Shown piece by piece: positions 14,852-27,449 of a DNA stretch of 64,000 nucleotides (within the stretch, counting starts at the first letter, position 1; each line of letters opens with the position of its first letter). Made by a program: the position numbers and the translations under genes. Source of the DNA: Blasia pusilla (Eukaryota; Marchantiophyta; Marchantiopsida; Blasiales); contig CM114273.1 in assembly GCA_050084515.1 (NCBI GenBank), positions 6,944,001 to 7,008,000 on the forward strand, written 5' to 3'. Below the pieces are notes generated by a model, which saw only the letters and a program-made list of their open reading frames with translations, was not told the origin of the DNA and did no database searches.

Positions 14852-16790
14852 TGTGTAACGACCCTCATAACCAAACGAGCGTCAAGCGGAACATGAGAAC
14901 TATTATGGGCTCACGCTAGGATGGTTGCACGTTGGAGAGGTCTCTTAAAGGAGACACAAGATATGAGACGCAATCAAGGCTGAACTTTCCATGTATTTGT
15001 GGTGATGACTAAGGAAACCTGAACCAAACATGAAACGAGACTTAAGAGGAATCAAGTCTAGTTGAGAACCAAACTTGGAACGGGACTAGCGTTTGGGGTT
15101 TTGACTGTATTTTGGACCATAACTTTTAGACCCAAGATGAATTTGGAACGAATAAGATGGCATTGGAAAGCTTATGCAAAGCCAATTCCAATGCATCAAA
15201 GATTCTAGCAAACACATAATAAGAAACTTCCCATAAACAAATCACAATTGTGTCGTAACTAGTTGATGCTATTTTTTGCTATAACTACTGCTAGGCATTG
15301 CTATTCCATGTCATTTTTTTGAAAATTTTCATAATAAGAAAATATTTTAACTATTTAAAACATGACACACACCAATTTTTTGTGTCTTTGTTATACAATT
15401 AAGTTCAACTTACTTTAGTTTAGGTGACTTCAAATTAGTTTTGAATAAGACACACCATATTTTCAGATTAATATACAAGAAAATCAAATGATATACATCA
15501 ATTAAATAAATTCAACTGCCGCATATTTTTTCTAGTCCATCTTAGTTTTAGCTTATGACTACATTTAAACATGGTGTCAATTTTAGCGATGGTAGTTGTT
15601 AAACTAGTTCTTCCAGACTTAGTTGCGAATTTCCTAATGCTAAAGAGTCAAAGACACTATAGTTCTTCTAATGATGGTTGGTCTCTCCATCGTGATCCTA
15701 GACTTTCCCCGCTCTCTGAGTTTACAGTCATAACTAAAAGTGACTCCAATATCTTATGAGTAATTCAAGAGTCAAATGATCAAATTGGGAGTAAGAAAGA
15801 ATAATTCAAATGACTCTAAGTAACACAAGTTACAAACATATTGGTTTAAAAGGGGCCATTTTCTACTTGTGGTCACTATCAGTACTTGTCGATCGGTTAC
15901 AAAAGGACTTAGTCCACAAGAATGATGGAGCGGGCTACTACGGCAATGATTGTTGGAAGTCTAAACCTTGCTCTTCATCACAACTGACCTACCAAAATGC
16001 ATATATATTCACTACAAGGCTTAACTGACCCCAAACTCCACGCCAATCATCGATCCCAAAGATTCTCTTCGTTCGCCCCTCTATTAGCCCATAGTCTACT
16101 TGTCCCATTGTGCAATTGTTCTTATGATTGCACAATAAGAAAACCGTATAACCGGACTCATGTTGAACTTGGCCAACCTAATTATGCAAGTCTTTTTGCT
16201 TTCTCCAATTTTCGCTTACGCATGTCGGGTGTTTCCTGCTATATATTGGTGTAGTTTCGGCTAAGTTCTTTCGCCGTATCATCAACTTTTCTTAATGTGT
16301 CTCGGCCATGGTTTGTCCATGCTTTCCATTTCTTCATCCTCTTTTGCGATTTAGCGTGAGATTTAGCCTTGCCGCTATGTGCCTCCCTTGTTCTCTTGCC
16401 ATATGTCACCCAACCCATTTCTCGTTCATCATCCATGATTTTGTTAATCTCCCTCCACTACCATCAATCCTTGTTATTGTAGTTACTTCTTGTGGACGAT
16501 CGCTTTCTTTTGCCTCCATACCCACCTATTTATGGACCATTGCCTTGATTTTGAAAAAATCCCAATATGTTTGTTTTCAACCACTACTACCTATAAACTT
16601 CAACATCAATATCATCATGACCCTTGCGACCATTCTATAATCAACCATTCTTCATTAATTGAGCATGAGTATTATCTAGTATATCAAGTGACCTTTTGAT
16701 TGAAGAGGATGAGTTTTAAGTCTTTCTTTGAAATACATATTTATTGGTATCTTCTCCCATCGAATAATTTCTATGTTGTGAGACCCGTAG
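14852..16790. other. Non-coding repeat DNA, possible LTR of an unidentified element
   Basis: The segment starts exactly where the gypsy integrase stops and opens with TGTAACGACC, a common start for plant Ty3 LTRs. It contains a TATA-like ctatatattgg at about 16238. I could not find a second copy in the window, so the right boundary and the LTR identity are unproven. No coding features were seen. Confidence 0.35.
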
Positions 16791-19499
16791 CTCCAACATG
16801 CTACCAATTTGCCTCTTGTCTACAAAAGAGCAGCCAACCCAATGCTCATCCCTCCAAAGAGATCCAATACTCAAAGACCCTCCTCTAGGATGCGCCACAC
16901 ATTGGATGCATATGTGGTGTCCAAAGGCGACAACATAACACTCTCGGCTACCTCGGGTTCCTCTAACCCATCACGCTCTAGTGCAAATGCCTCACTCCAC
17001 GCCATTTGCACCTACTCCTCCGCTCAACTTAGTGTCAAAGCTCTTCACCCAAATCCCACAAAGGCACCTCTCCTCCACAGAATGATGGTACTACCATATC
17101 ATTCCTCTCCAAGGGGGCGTTAGCCACGGGTGTGTCCTCTGCATGGACATAACTCTCCATCAAATCCTCACACCAAGTGATGGCGCTACAAAATACCACT
17201 GGAGTCACAATCTCTCCTGGCCTTTTCTCAATCACTCCACTTGTGAATTGAACAGGTAGTGAGCTAAGTCGCCCATTAGCCAACAACCGACTTGTTCTAT
17301 AGCACGTTGACTCCTCCCAAGAATTTAGGGAAAACCCCATTGGGTACAACAGTGCTCCTCCAACCAAAATATCATAGGACTCGATATCAGTCATTGTCGC
17401 CTTGGCTCACACCACGGACTCATCTTACTGATATCCTTGGAAAATCCTCATAATGACCTCATGTCCAATGATAGACTACGTCGAACTCGTTCCAACCAAG
17501 GATGTATATATCTTGAATGGGCAACGCTCCACATCCGTCCTCAACACGCCCAACCCCGTAAATGCCGCTTTTCCCAACATGAGGGGTTGCGCTTCCGAAT
17601 CCAACAAGACATGTTGCGGAAAAAAAACTCTACCTCCAATTAATACTCACCAAATGGAAGACCTCTCCTCTGTTATACAAAAAAATAACACCTAGAGAAA
17701 CCAAGGCATACTCTATAACGGGTCTGGTGGGCATGTTCACTATTGTAGGAGCCGCAACTTGCTATGAATTTGAGGTGGACAGCTCAAGCATAGGCTCCAA
17801 GGGTAAGTCCATCATCTCCTCTACAAACATCTCTAAACGTGAGGCGGTAACACCATCTCCACACTCACATATCATAGCGGCCAGCCGAAAAACCTTGATG
17901 GGCACACCTCCTAATATTGTAACATCAAAAGTTGAACACCATGGGATACATAGCAATGGCCACCCCCAACAAAGTACTTGACATATATTCCACCTAAGTA
18001 TCATCAATAGGAGTTGTCGCACTTGCTTCACTCATCGCCCGTCGTGGGGGCACACCAACAACATCCACCCTCCGAGAACTCTAATCAATATCCATCGATA
18101 GGATCCTCATTACCTTGGAAAAATTAAATGATTGAGGAAGCCTGGTGTGTTTCCTAGCTCCCCTCCTCTATGGATTCAACTCTACGGCTGCTCCACGCAT
18201 AACGACAGTGACTCCCTTTATCTGTGGAGCTCCGCACATATGCATCTAACCAAGATCCTCCATATCTATAGCTACTCCATATAATCGCAATACCACTAAT
18301 CCAGCATCGGATAACCTAAATGCCATAGCGGAAATCTACTATTGCAAGTGCTATATTTGAGCAACCATCCTAGCCTCACACCCCAAGTCTTCCCCAACCC
18401 GTCTAGGTGGAGGACCTCTATCTCCTCTATGAACAAATCCAACTCCACGCCCCCCTATGGTATCACCTGGTGCAGGTGCTCTAGGCCCATATATCCAAAC
18501 AACCAACTTGCTCTGATGCCCCCCTCTAGCCCTTGATTCGGATGTAACTTAGGATGTAAGCTAAAGCACCTAACGCACGAATGACCATACCGTTGACAAT
18601 GGTCACACTTGTATACTCTTGGTACGGGCCCATCTTCTCCTCTAGGTTGGGGCATGCACCCACTACCCTCATGGATGAAACCTCTTGGTGATGGGATCCA
18701 TAGTCCACCACATGCCCAAAAATAACTCCCCGTAGCTGTTGCTGACCTGCATATGATTGCATGGGTCTCTATGGCACATTCTCAGATAACCTCCCTAAGC
18801 TCGTGGTGCCATACTCCTTTCTCGCAATCCATGTTGTTGGACTGATGATGCATGAAATTGTGACTTCTCGATCTCGCGTGTGACTCATGGCTGCTACACT
18901 CTCCTCACCCATGTTGTGCTCAATGCACTTTTGCCATATCAACGATATCTCTCAAAGTAGGTGAGGTGTGTATCAGCAGTACCGCAACCCTCACATGTTT
19001 TTGGAGGCTTTGTTCCAGTATCCCATACCATGCCTAAATATCCTAGGCCTAAGTCACCCTTGAGTGACACTAGTCAACCGACGCAAGCGAGTGAATGCCT
19101 TACACAAACTCTATTGTGCGCTTATAGACTCCTTCTTAGCTTGTACCCTTGATATTTCCTATGCAACTCCACAAAGAACTCAACGATGGGGTTGAATCTA
19201 GGACAAACTCAATTGGATGATGCAACCGCCCTAGTCCACCTCATCCCTCCGTGACTCTTATTGGTGGTAGAGGAAGTAGTCTCCCCTAGCTCCTCCTCCT
19301 CATCTGGAAATGGCTCAGTCCATGACACATAAAGTGGGTCATAGTAGAGTCTCCAGGCCTTGATCTTGGTTGCGTACATATGGGAAAACTCATGGTAATC
19401 ATCCCATGGGCGTCCCCTCTAGGTGTTGGAACATCCCATTCTATGGTGTAAAAGGGTTGAACTCTCTTGAGCTTGCGGCCCTTTGTGAGTCACACCAAC

Positions 19500-19800
19500 T
19501 CCTAAACTCTAAAATGAAGTGGTGTAACTCTATGATATCCACATCTCCCAAAAACCTACGCAATCCTCTATCCCATTCGTCCATCTTGTATGCCCAAACG
19601 ATAGAACCACTCAATGTGTGCGATGATGCACTAAAAAACTCCCGCTCTATGATATCCACAAAAATCATAGAGCGGGAGTTCCCAAAAACCTACACGATCC
19701 TCTACCTCGATCATCCATCTTCCATGCCAAAATGGTAGGATTCAACTTGTTTGATGATGCACTAACAAACTCCCACTCTATGCCCTCTTCCTTGTGTGAG
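19500..19800. repeat. Tandem duplication of a ~130-bp gag segment with a perfect palindrome at the junction
   Basis: The block cccaaaaacctacgc...ctcccgctctatg occurs twice in succession within gag of copy A, about 130 bp apart. At the junction is a perfect 17-bp inverted repeat (19637-19653 and 19664-19680, arms beginning aactcccgctctatg) with a 10-bp loop. Confidence 0.8.
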
Positions 19801-20479
19801 GAAGATACAGAAGGAGATCGAGGCGGTCCCTCACGTGGAGACCCTTCAAACCTTGCGCGAGTCCACGTAAACCCTCTAAAGCTAATCTCAAGCATACCAT
19901 CTCGCCTCTCAAAGTCCCAAAAGGACGTCGTGATGACCCTCGTGCCCCTCTCACTCGGTCACTCTCAATCTTGTAAGTAATCCCTCAATCACTTAGACTA
20001 AACATACCGTACAAAATCTCCACTATCTCCCACTAAGATGTATTAAGTGTTGCAATAAGTGGCGTGGTGCAAAAAATTGACTATTGGTCTATCGTCTTAT
20101 TGACGGAGCATACCCATAACTCTGGACATCTTACATAGGTAACCTTACCTCATGCAAAACTCAACAACGCTTATACGCTGATTTCTTCCACAAAAAATCA
20201 CAAACCTATGCAACATAAATCTAGTAAGCTCCAAGGTGCTTCTAAGAGCACTAGGATGGAGAACCTTGCCCCCATACTCAATTTATTTAAAAAATTTGGG
20301 CAGCGCTTCCTCATCCTACTCTTATGTACCACAATCTACCAAACAAAACACTCAAATGAATGGCTCTTGTTCCCATGAGCCATTGAATAGGGAACATGGT
20401 CCCCAACCTGCAACAAAACTGAGACACTAGCAAGCTCTTGCATTGTAGAGCTAGCTCTCAATCTTTCATGCTCTCTTTG

Positions 20480-20968
20480 CAAATCAAGATATCTCACAAT
20501 GTGCACACAAATCCATCTCTCTCATGTCAATCCAAACCTACTCTCTTGATGAGAGGCTTGGATTACTTGCAAGGCAAGAAGGACCATAACTCCGCCGTCT
20601 CATGTCAAAAGGTTCAACAAAGAGAGAATGAGTTCTAAACTTCTCTCTCCTTGGATATACCCCCTTCCCTCTCCCGAACTCTCTCCATGGTAACCTATCC
20701 TCGTAGGTTTCCTCCTTGGCTCTTGACCTATTATAGCGAGTCAAGGGCCACTTCCCAAAATGCAAAGTCAATTCTACTTATAACAATAAATTACTATAAA
20801 TAGTAAGTTTCTCTATATAACTCCAAATGAGCCGAAACGAAGGAAAAACCTACTCCCTCATGTTATGCGAGGCCTCTGAACGTCATTTTTGACATCTTGA
20901 GGTTGTCCTCCAATATCCACAAAGGCGCTCTACCATGAACTCGTCGATCTATCATAAAAGACGTGACA
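20480..20968 (-). repeat. Terminal A repeat of copy A (5' end)
   Basis: Matches the ~510-bp A repeat of elements 1 and 2 along its length, for example the gatgagaggcttgg block, the ggttcaacaaagagagaatg block and ctccaaatgagccgaaacga. It ends with acgtgaca, which is TGTCACGT at the 5' end of the element strand. As in the other two 5' ends, it is followed inside by the 'ctctctttg...tcatgctctc' leader and not by the B sequence. Confidence 0.8.
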
Positions 20969-20989
20969 CATCACTCAAGGAATGACAAA

Positions 20990-22345
20990 GATCTAGGATA
21001 TCCAAGCATAATACACAATACTACAAAAGAGTGCAACAAAGGTTGCATGAAAACAAACTTGTCCATCCATTTCTAGTACCAAAGTTGTTCGCAAGGGCTT
21101 GAGACACAAGACTAGATATTAAATCAATGACATCAACTTCTTATGAAGCATGTAGGGATGTAGAGGATCCAAAATTTCAGATGGATGTGTCAGGTTGCAC
21201 ATATGGAGGCAAATGTCGTTATGCATGGAGCAATGGTGAAGCTTGACCCACCTAGGGAAGAAACCAAGAAGCATACTGGGCTCCCTTAGTCGTTCACTTT
21301 GTCTAAGGCAGTAAGGGCCCCATCAATTGATCTTGATCAAATTTCTTAGAGGTTAGATGTTGGTGTTGGAGTGTTGGTACCATAAGTGATGGATGGAACA
21401 AGTGTGATCATGCCTATTGTTCTTGCTTAAAAAGAGCATATGTCGAGTTCTTTGTTCAAGGTGGCCACATCCATGTATTACGTCAAAATATTTTATACTT
21501 CCAATGTTGTAATATTAAGAGGTACCCGAGAAGGAGTGTTATAGCTGGCCATATGTCATCAAAGCTTGGAGGTGATGTTTTTGCCTCATTTTTGGGCATG
21601 ATTGTAAAGAATTTGGTGGACTTGCCTTTGGAGCCTATGCTCAAGATGTCCATCATTGGTACATGGCAAGCTACGGCTACTAGAAAGTCAAAGTTGCCAA
21701 GTAAACATGCTACAAAGCGTGCCATGTGTGATATATAGTTACACTTAGAGTGATGTTGTTGGACAACCAAGATGACTTCTTCCAATTGGTTAGTCCTAGA
21801 GGTAGAGATTATTGTCCCCATTGCGTCTAGTTGAATTTAAGATCTTTTATGGGTTTTATGGGGTAAATTTTATGGGTTTGGGCATAACTTGGGCTAGCGT
21901 ATATTGATGTCAATTCCAGATTCAAACATCATGGGGAGGAGATAATACAACACAGTACATCACAAAAAAAATATTGTAATGAGGCTTAGGCTAGAGCATC
22001 CAACTGATAAGTATATGGTGCACATGCACCAAGGCAATAGTGATCAATGTTGAGTCTTACTACATCTTGGTTGGTCGATTATAAGGAGGATTCAGCCTCT
22101 CATAAACTAGGATGGTAATTCGATGATGGTCGTAATCAACTCGTCGACACTTTGGTTTACTGGTGGTGTCATTGAGTGTTGACCAAAAGAGGTGCATAGC
22201 GACCTTAGCTGCATTCAATAGCACGCCATTACTTGACTAAGAGATTTGATAGAGGGGCATGATCATGAAGAAGACATACTTGAGGGTTATATCTCTATGG
22301 AGAGGAGTGTCATGAAAACCATACCATCTTATGGAGGAGAGATTG
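20990..22345 (+). pseudogene. Copy B, first part: gag/protease fragment of the same family, opposite strand
   Basis: The plus strand reads a protein related to the gag-protease-spacer region of elements 1 and 2, for example VEDPKFQMDVSG, KNLVDLPLEPMLKMS (21600-21650; DLPLERML in element 1) and LIEGHDHEEDILEGY followed by SMERSV (22245-22300). It breaks at 22345, directly after a GGEIVV block, where B-type sequence begins. The reading resumes at 24884, so the two pieces are one old element split by a later insertion. Confidence 0.78.
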
Positions 22346-23879
22346 TTGTGCGCATACAGATCGCTACACAACATACATTGCTATCACCGAACATACACAC
22401 AAACACGAGAGATAGAAGAGGGACAACCCGGACGAATCGTGGAAGTCAATGGTAATTATGATATCTCATATATGGATAAACATGATAAAAATGGTTATAT
22501 TTTGACCTTATTCAAAACTCAATATCTTTTATTCTTCCCCACTCTACTAACCCCTTAAACTAAGGATCAACTCACTAAAATTATCGCACATTTGACTTAT
22601 ACCCCACTAAACCCCATAAATCTTCGGTCAACATCCACTAAATAAAGTTTCCACTCACTTTTACCTTAAGATCCTAAATTTCATTTGTCTTATTCACAAT
22701 AATAAAAGAATTTTTATTTTTCTACCTCAAGTAACAAGTTACCAAGAATTTCAAAATTTGCTCCTTCCTCATGGGATGGCTATAGCATCCCACAAAAACT
22801 CTCATAACTTCATCCTCAAATGTTGAAATTGCATAGTATTTCTTTGAAAACGTGCAAAACTTCTCGATCTACGATAAGGTCAAATTAGTTTCCTCATTTG
22901 ATCTTTCCTAAAAAATTGAAGGAGACTATCGTGCAACCCAAATTCTCTTTTCTTACAAAAATTTTGGGAACGCTTCCGCGTTGATGTCTACAAAAGAAAA
23001 TTGAAACCTATCATAACAAAAACCAAATAGCTATATGGTGCCCTTGAGAACACTAGTATAGAGCAACCCATTGTCATGTCGAGAACTTTTCTTAGAGTAA
23101 GGGTGGACCTTCTAGTTGCGGAAAACGTGGTTCATGCAAGGTAAACTCTATAAGAAATTCCCCTTTTTCAGTACAAAATTATTATATAAACCCTCAATTT
23201 TCTCACGATAATAATCACGAATGGTAATGTTGAGGTAATCACTTCTTCATAACACGAACACAAAAATTCCTAACTATAAAGTCTCTGTAAACTATTTTAT
23301 GCTTGTAGACAAGAAAAATAGTACAACTAGTTGTACTATATTTCTAATACCCTACACGAGCAGACCTATAACTTCCATAAATCGCTATATAAGAATATAT
23401 AACATACAATCCCATGTCCTCCCATACATGACAATATGAAGAATCATCGGAGTTAGAGATTGCATGATCTGGTTCATGAATGCTTCCCCAAAATGATAAA
23501 TTATATAGCAAGTAAACCAATGTCTATCTACAAAGAGAATCTTCGCGGGTTAAGGAAAGGAAAATTAGGTACAACTCGTGCTCCACCTCTATCCATAGTT
23601 TACGGACATCTTCTACTCTCCTCAAGAATGGTTTTTGGTGGAGTTGCTCTCCCAAGAGGGATAATCTACTCTTATTGGAAAATTAACAAGCCAAAACCAT
23701 CCACTATCTCTAGTATGACTAAACTCTCTTAAGATGATAAGTCTCTCATCCCCACACATACGACACTCTAGAAACCTCTCGAAGAATATACAATGGTTAA
23801 GTTACTATCCCAAGAGGAATAATCCACTCTCATTGGAAGATCAAGCAAGCTCAATGCCATCCATTCAAGAGTGACACGA

Positions 23880-24300
23880 GAACTCAAGAAATGAAGTAGA
23901 ATGTGATGAACCTTTGAAGGTCCCTGTTCTTTATATACTCACAAGGGATCCACAAGAATACAAAATAAGACTAATCTTATCTTGTGCCACATGACTTCCT
24001 CTCAAGGCTTATCCAATCACATTTTGGCACAAGTAGATTACATATTATCTTCTCCAAAATATCCTCCTTTACTCACTTCATATCTTCCAAGCTATCCCAA
24101 CTATCCTAGCCACTAACCAAGACTACTTTTTTTTTCTTTCATTAAAACATCAACCCCACTATTTTACTTTTATAATCCCATGGCTCATTTATTACCTCTT
24201 TTCCTAAAGTTAGGCCGCATAAAAGAGACACCATAAAGAGGTTTAAACAGGAAAATTTATTTTCCTAATATTATTTATTTAATACTAATAAAATTCTCAC
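23880..24300 (+). repeat. Dispersed ~400-bp repeat, inverted copy at 37470-37890
   Basis: Shared landmarks in inverted orientation are 'aagggatccacaagaatac', 'cacatgacttcctctcaagg', 'cacaagtagattacatatta' and 'gagacaccataaagaggttt'. A 35-bp fragment of it (gggatccacaagagtat) also sits inside the A repeat of element 1 near 36360. No coding content. Confidence 0.75.
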
Positions 24301-24379
24301 TAACGTTTAATGAGAGAAGAGTTTACATAATGAGTGATTTTACTATACAACACCGCCCCATATTCAATTTCTACCAAAA

Positions 24380-24381
<2 letters not shown>

Positions 24382-24439
<58 letters not shown>

Positions 24440-24883
24440 CAAACAAAACCCTCTCTCCTAATGAGAGGCTTGGGTTACACACACAAGGCAAGGAGGACCA
24501 CAGCTCCGTCGCCTCATGCCAAGTGATTCAACAAAGAGAGAATAAGCTATGGAAACTCTCTCTCTCGGAGGTATCTCCCCTTCCCTCTCCTAAGCTCTCT
24601 CCACTATAACCTATGCTCGCAAGTCACCTCCTTGGCTCTTGATATGTTGTAGCAGATCAAGATTAACTTTCCAAAGTGGAAAGCCAACTACAAAAAAATT
24701 AATAACTTACCCAAAATAATAAGTTCATCAATATGGCTTCAAATGAGTTGAAACAAAGGGAAAACCTACTCTCTCAAGTTACTCGTGGCCTGAAAAGTTC
24801 ATCATCAATCTCTTGAGGCTCTCCTCTAGTATCTCCGAAGACGCTCTACTTGATCTGGTCGATCTATCCTAACAGACGCGACA
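24382..24883 (-). repeat. A-type terminal repeat with internal (CT)n tract
   Basis: Colinear with the A repeats of elements 1 and 2. Positions 24383-24435 are a pure CT tract of ~53 bp, an expansion of the ctctctctac segment of other copies. The preceding 14 bp (taccaaaatatctc) match the start of the B repeat on the element strand, so the A-B junction of the family is preserved here. Confidence 0.78.
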
Positions 24884-27130
24884 AATATCATTATGGGGTT
24901 TGCTTGAGGAGTGTTATGAAGTATTAGCGTGTTTTTATATATATATATATAACAAAATGGATTCGTATTTGCACCTGGATAATATGGGTTGAAGGAGCTA
25001 AAGTTAGTATAGAGTGTTATATTGACACCCTTAGGTATCACACTGATTATATGGTACTTTCCAGAGGAAGGTGTTAGGATGTTGGATCTCTTCAAAGGGA
25101 TTAACACTCGTTTGGCTGATGTATTACAAGCAAGTTTTTGTGTGCCAAAGCATTTTTATGTTGAGCATGATGAGACCACTAGGTGGATGTTCCTTCGACA
25201 TGTGGTCTAGTTGAGGCAGTGATTTTCAAATCACTTGTCAACCTCAATAGTATGGGGTTATCTAAAGTTGCATGTGGATAAAGTCCGTGTCCGTGGACAT
25301 GTCCATATCTATGTCCGTGGACTTATGTCTGTCTTATGGAAGGACTTGTCCATATGGGCCTCACCTTTCCCTTCTTTTTCATTTCCCTTACTTGCCTTCG
25401 TGTTCCATAATTCCACATTTTTTCCTCCCTCATTGCTCCTCTCATCCTTGCCTTGACTTCCATCATGGACTAAAAGTATGGATCCCACCTCTTGGAACCC
25501 ATGTCCGTGGACATCTCCAAACTTAACGGTCCGTGTGATCACTTACATATCATCCATGTCTTGAGTGGACAAACTTTATGCCAAATGAGGTTTTGAGGTG
25601 AGCTTATGTATAAGTGGAGCATCACTCTCAATTTTTGGTGGATTAAATTTTGGATCTCGGATGTTGATCGTAAGCAAGGAAGCATGACAATCGACCCCCA
25701 TTGAGTGAAATCTATATAGTTGGTATATCAAGCTAACACTCCTCTCCCCCCTCCCCCACGCCACCCCACTACTGAGTTTTTCCAACTGCTATGCTTATAA
25801 GGAGGGCAGTCTATGCTTGATAGGAGATGAGCAAGCATATTAGTGAATGGAGACCAATGTTGATGAGCAAGAGTGCGTGGTGGAAATTCCTTTAGGAGTA
25901 ATGGAAATATTGTCACTAATAGAGGCATCTCAATACCATATACTTAGTCAGGCTATGGACTTGATTTTTTTCATATGGATTATCAACTTAAGAATGGTTG
26001 AGCAATATTGGATAGATTGAGGTGTATTACCTCTAAGTCACCAGTGAACCCGAAGCCTACTAAGACGATATAGGCCTTTGTTGAGGATGAGATGAGAGAA
26101 GACCTAGAGATTAATGTTGATAGCGAGAAACATGCTTGGAATTCTTAGGATGTGATGTAGGTACACCTAGAGATGGAAACCATGAAAATTGGTATTGAGT
26201 AGGGTTTTGATCACCAAGGAGTGTCGAGAGGAGAGACATATAAGTTGGTTGCATGAGAGCAAGTGAGTAGCAACTAGACTAATAATCCATATGAAAAAAA
26301 TTCAGGTTAGGCTATGGACCTAAATTTTTTCAAATGGATTGTCAACCTAGTATGGGATTGATCACTAGCAATCAACCCCCATGTCGGAAAGTCCTAACAT
26401 AGTTAGAGTGGAAACTTAGGAACTAGATATCAAGCCTAAGTTGACAAGAGGAGAGTGGCACAATGCATATAACGTCTTAAAGAGTCATAGGAGTTTTTTT
26501 GGCATTTAGTGTGCATGATTTTGGTACACTAAAGGTCCACCAATCCTCATCATCTAGTGACATGTCAATCTTTTGACGACACTATGTGCCTATAGGTACA
26601 ATAATATGGAGAGGGTCGTGATCTAGAGCATGAGCCAAGACTTAGTCGAGGCAGCCAAGAATAGTGAAGATTTTGTATTATGAGAGCATGCATGCATATG
26701 CCAGAGTCTTGCACATCAAGAAGAATGTGCATAACAACAGGACCCGTAGGAAAATATGTGGAGATTATTGTCCTATTAATCGGCCGACAAATTAAAGTCA
26801 AGTAGGTATGTGATGTCCATTCTTGAGATGATCTTTGATGCTTTTGGGCATGCAAAGGTCTTTAGTTCACAAGATCTCTGACCCAGATACCATCAGTATG
26901 GATAGGAACATGATGTCCTATAATCTAGGAAGAAGAAGAAATAATTCTAGGACATCAATCCCAACAGGAAGGATCGCTCATACTAGTGGCGGCTCTTACC
27001 ATTTGGGTTAAAGAACATCTTGGCAGAGTTTCAAAGGATCATGGTTATGATGTTGGATAGTCTCAATTTTTCTAGGTATTACATTGATGATGTCATAGTC
27101 TTCAACACCACCATTGAGGAGCATGAGAAA
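24884..27130 (+). pseudogene. Copy B, second part: methyltransferase to RT remnant
   Basis: The plus strand continues the split element. Near 25076-25120 it encodes RMLDLFKGINTRL, the motif I region of the DNMT3-like methyltransferase (IRVLDLFGGISTGL in element 2). Near 25900 weak matches to the C-terminal methyltransferase region appear. At about 26985-27125 it encodes an RT segment, LPFGLKN and YYIDDVIVF, with an intact YIDD box. A foreign stretch around 25235-25560 (repeated 'tccgtggacatgtcc') interrupts it. This is an old, heavily mutated copy, but it shows the methyltransferase was already part of the family when this copy inserted. Confidence 0.7.
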
Positions 27131-27199
27131 AAAATTTAATAATTTTGATTTTGAGAAATTCACCGTTATGAATATGGTTGAATTTCTATATTAAGAATC

Positions 27200-27447
27200 G
27201 GTCCTTGACCCCCTTCAGTAGGTCAAGAGCCAAGGAGATGACATGCAAGCATAGGTTACTATGGAAAGAGCTCGGGATAGGGAAAGGGGAATAACCAAAG
27301 AGAGAATGAGCTTTGGAATGGAGATATTTTGGTATTCGATCGTCTCGATGTTTAGATGCCACTAATTAGTATGGTATCTTGTATGTTTGTGTTTGTATTG
27401 AGTGATAACGATGTATGTCGTGTAGCAATGTATGTGCGTACGACATA
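27200..27447 (+). repeat. Fragment of A followed by B terminal repeat (3' end of a plus-strand copy)
   Basis: 27215-27320 is the reverse complement of part of A (ggtcaagagccaaggag and a ggttactatggaaagagctc-like block). 27321-27447 is B (gagatattttggt ... gataacgatgtatgtcgtg ... tgcgtacgaca). The A-then-B order matches the 3' termini of elements 1 and 2, and it may be the end of copy B. Confidence 0.7.
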
Positions 27448-27449
27448 CG

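Larger units (their letters stand above)
16790..20968 (-). mobile_element. Copy A: truncated, decayed member of the DNMT-carrying Ty3-like family
   Basis: The minus strand is colinear with element 1. From right to left it has a terminal A repeat (20480-20968), gag (about 19900-19150), zinc-knuckle segment (18762-18455, with CDHCQRYGHSCVRC), protease region (about 18030-17400), the spacer before the methyltransferase (17394-17035), and only the beginning of the methyltransferase. It stops near 16790-16800, just after the motif I region. Stops and frameshifts are numerous. RT, RNase H, integrase and the PHD finger are missing. Confidence 0.85.
22346..24883 (-). mobile_element. 2.5-kb insertion with family termini, probable non-autonomous derivative
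   Basis: This segment separates two halves of copy B. Its left end (22346 onward: TGTTGTGCGCATAC, then cgctacacaacataca) is the outer ~60 bp of the B repeat. Its right end (about 24382-24883) is a full A repeat ending cgcgaca. It therefore has the same outer ends, in the same orientation, as elements 1 and 2. It has no recognisable coding sequence. At 22890-23070 it shares leader sequence with the family (a ttttgggaacgcttccgcg-like block), and it contains the ~400-bp repeat described at 23880-24300. No target duplication could be recognised. Confidence 0.6.
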
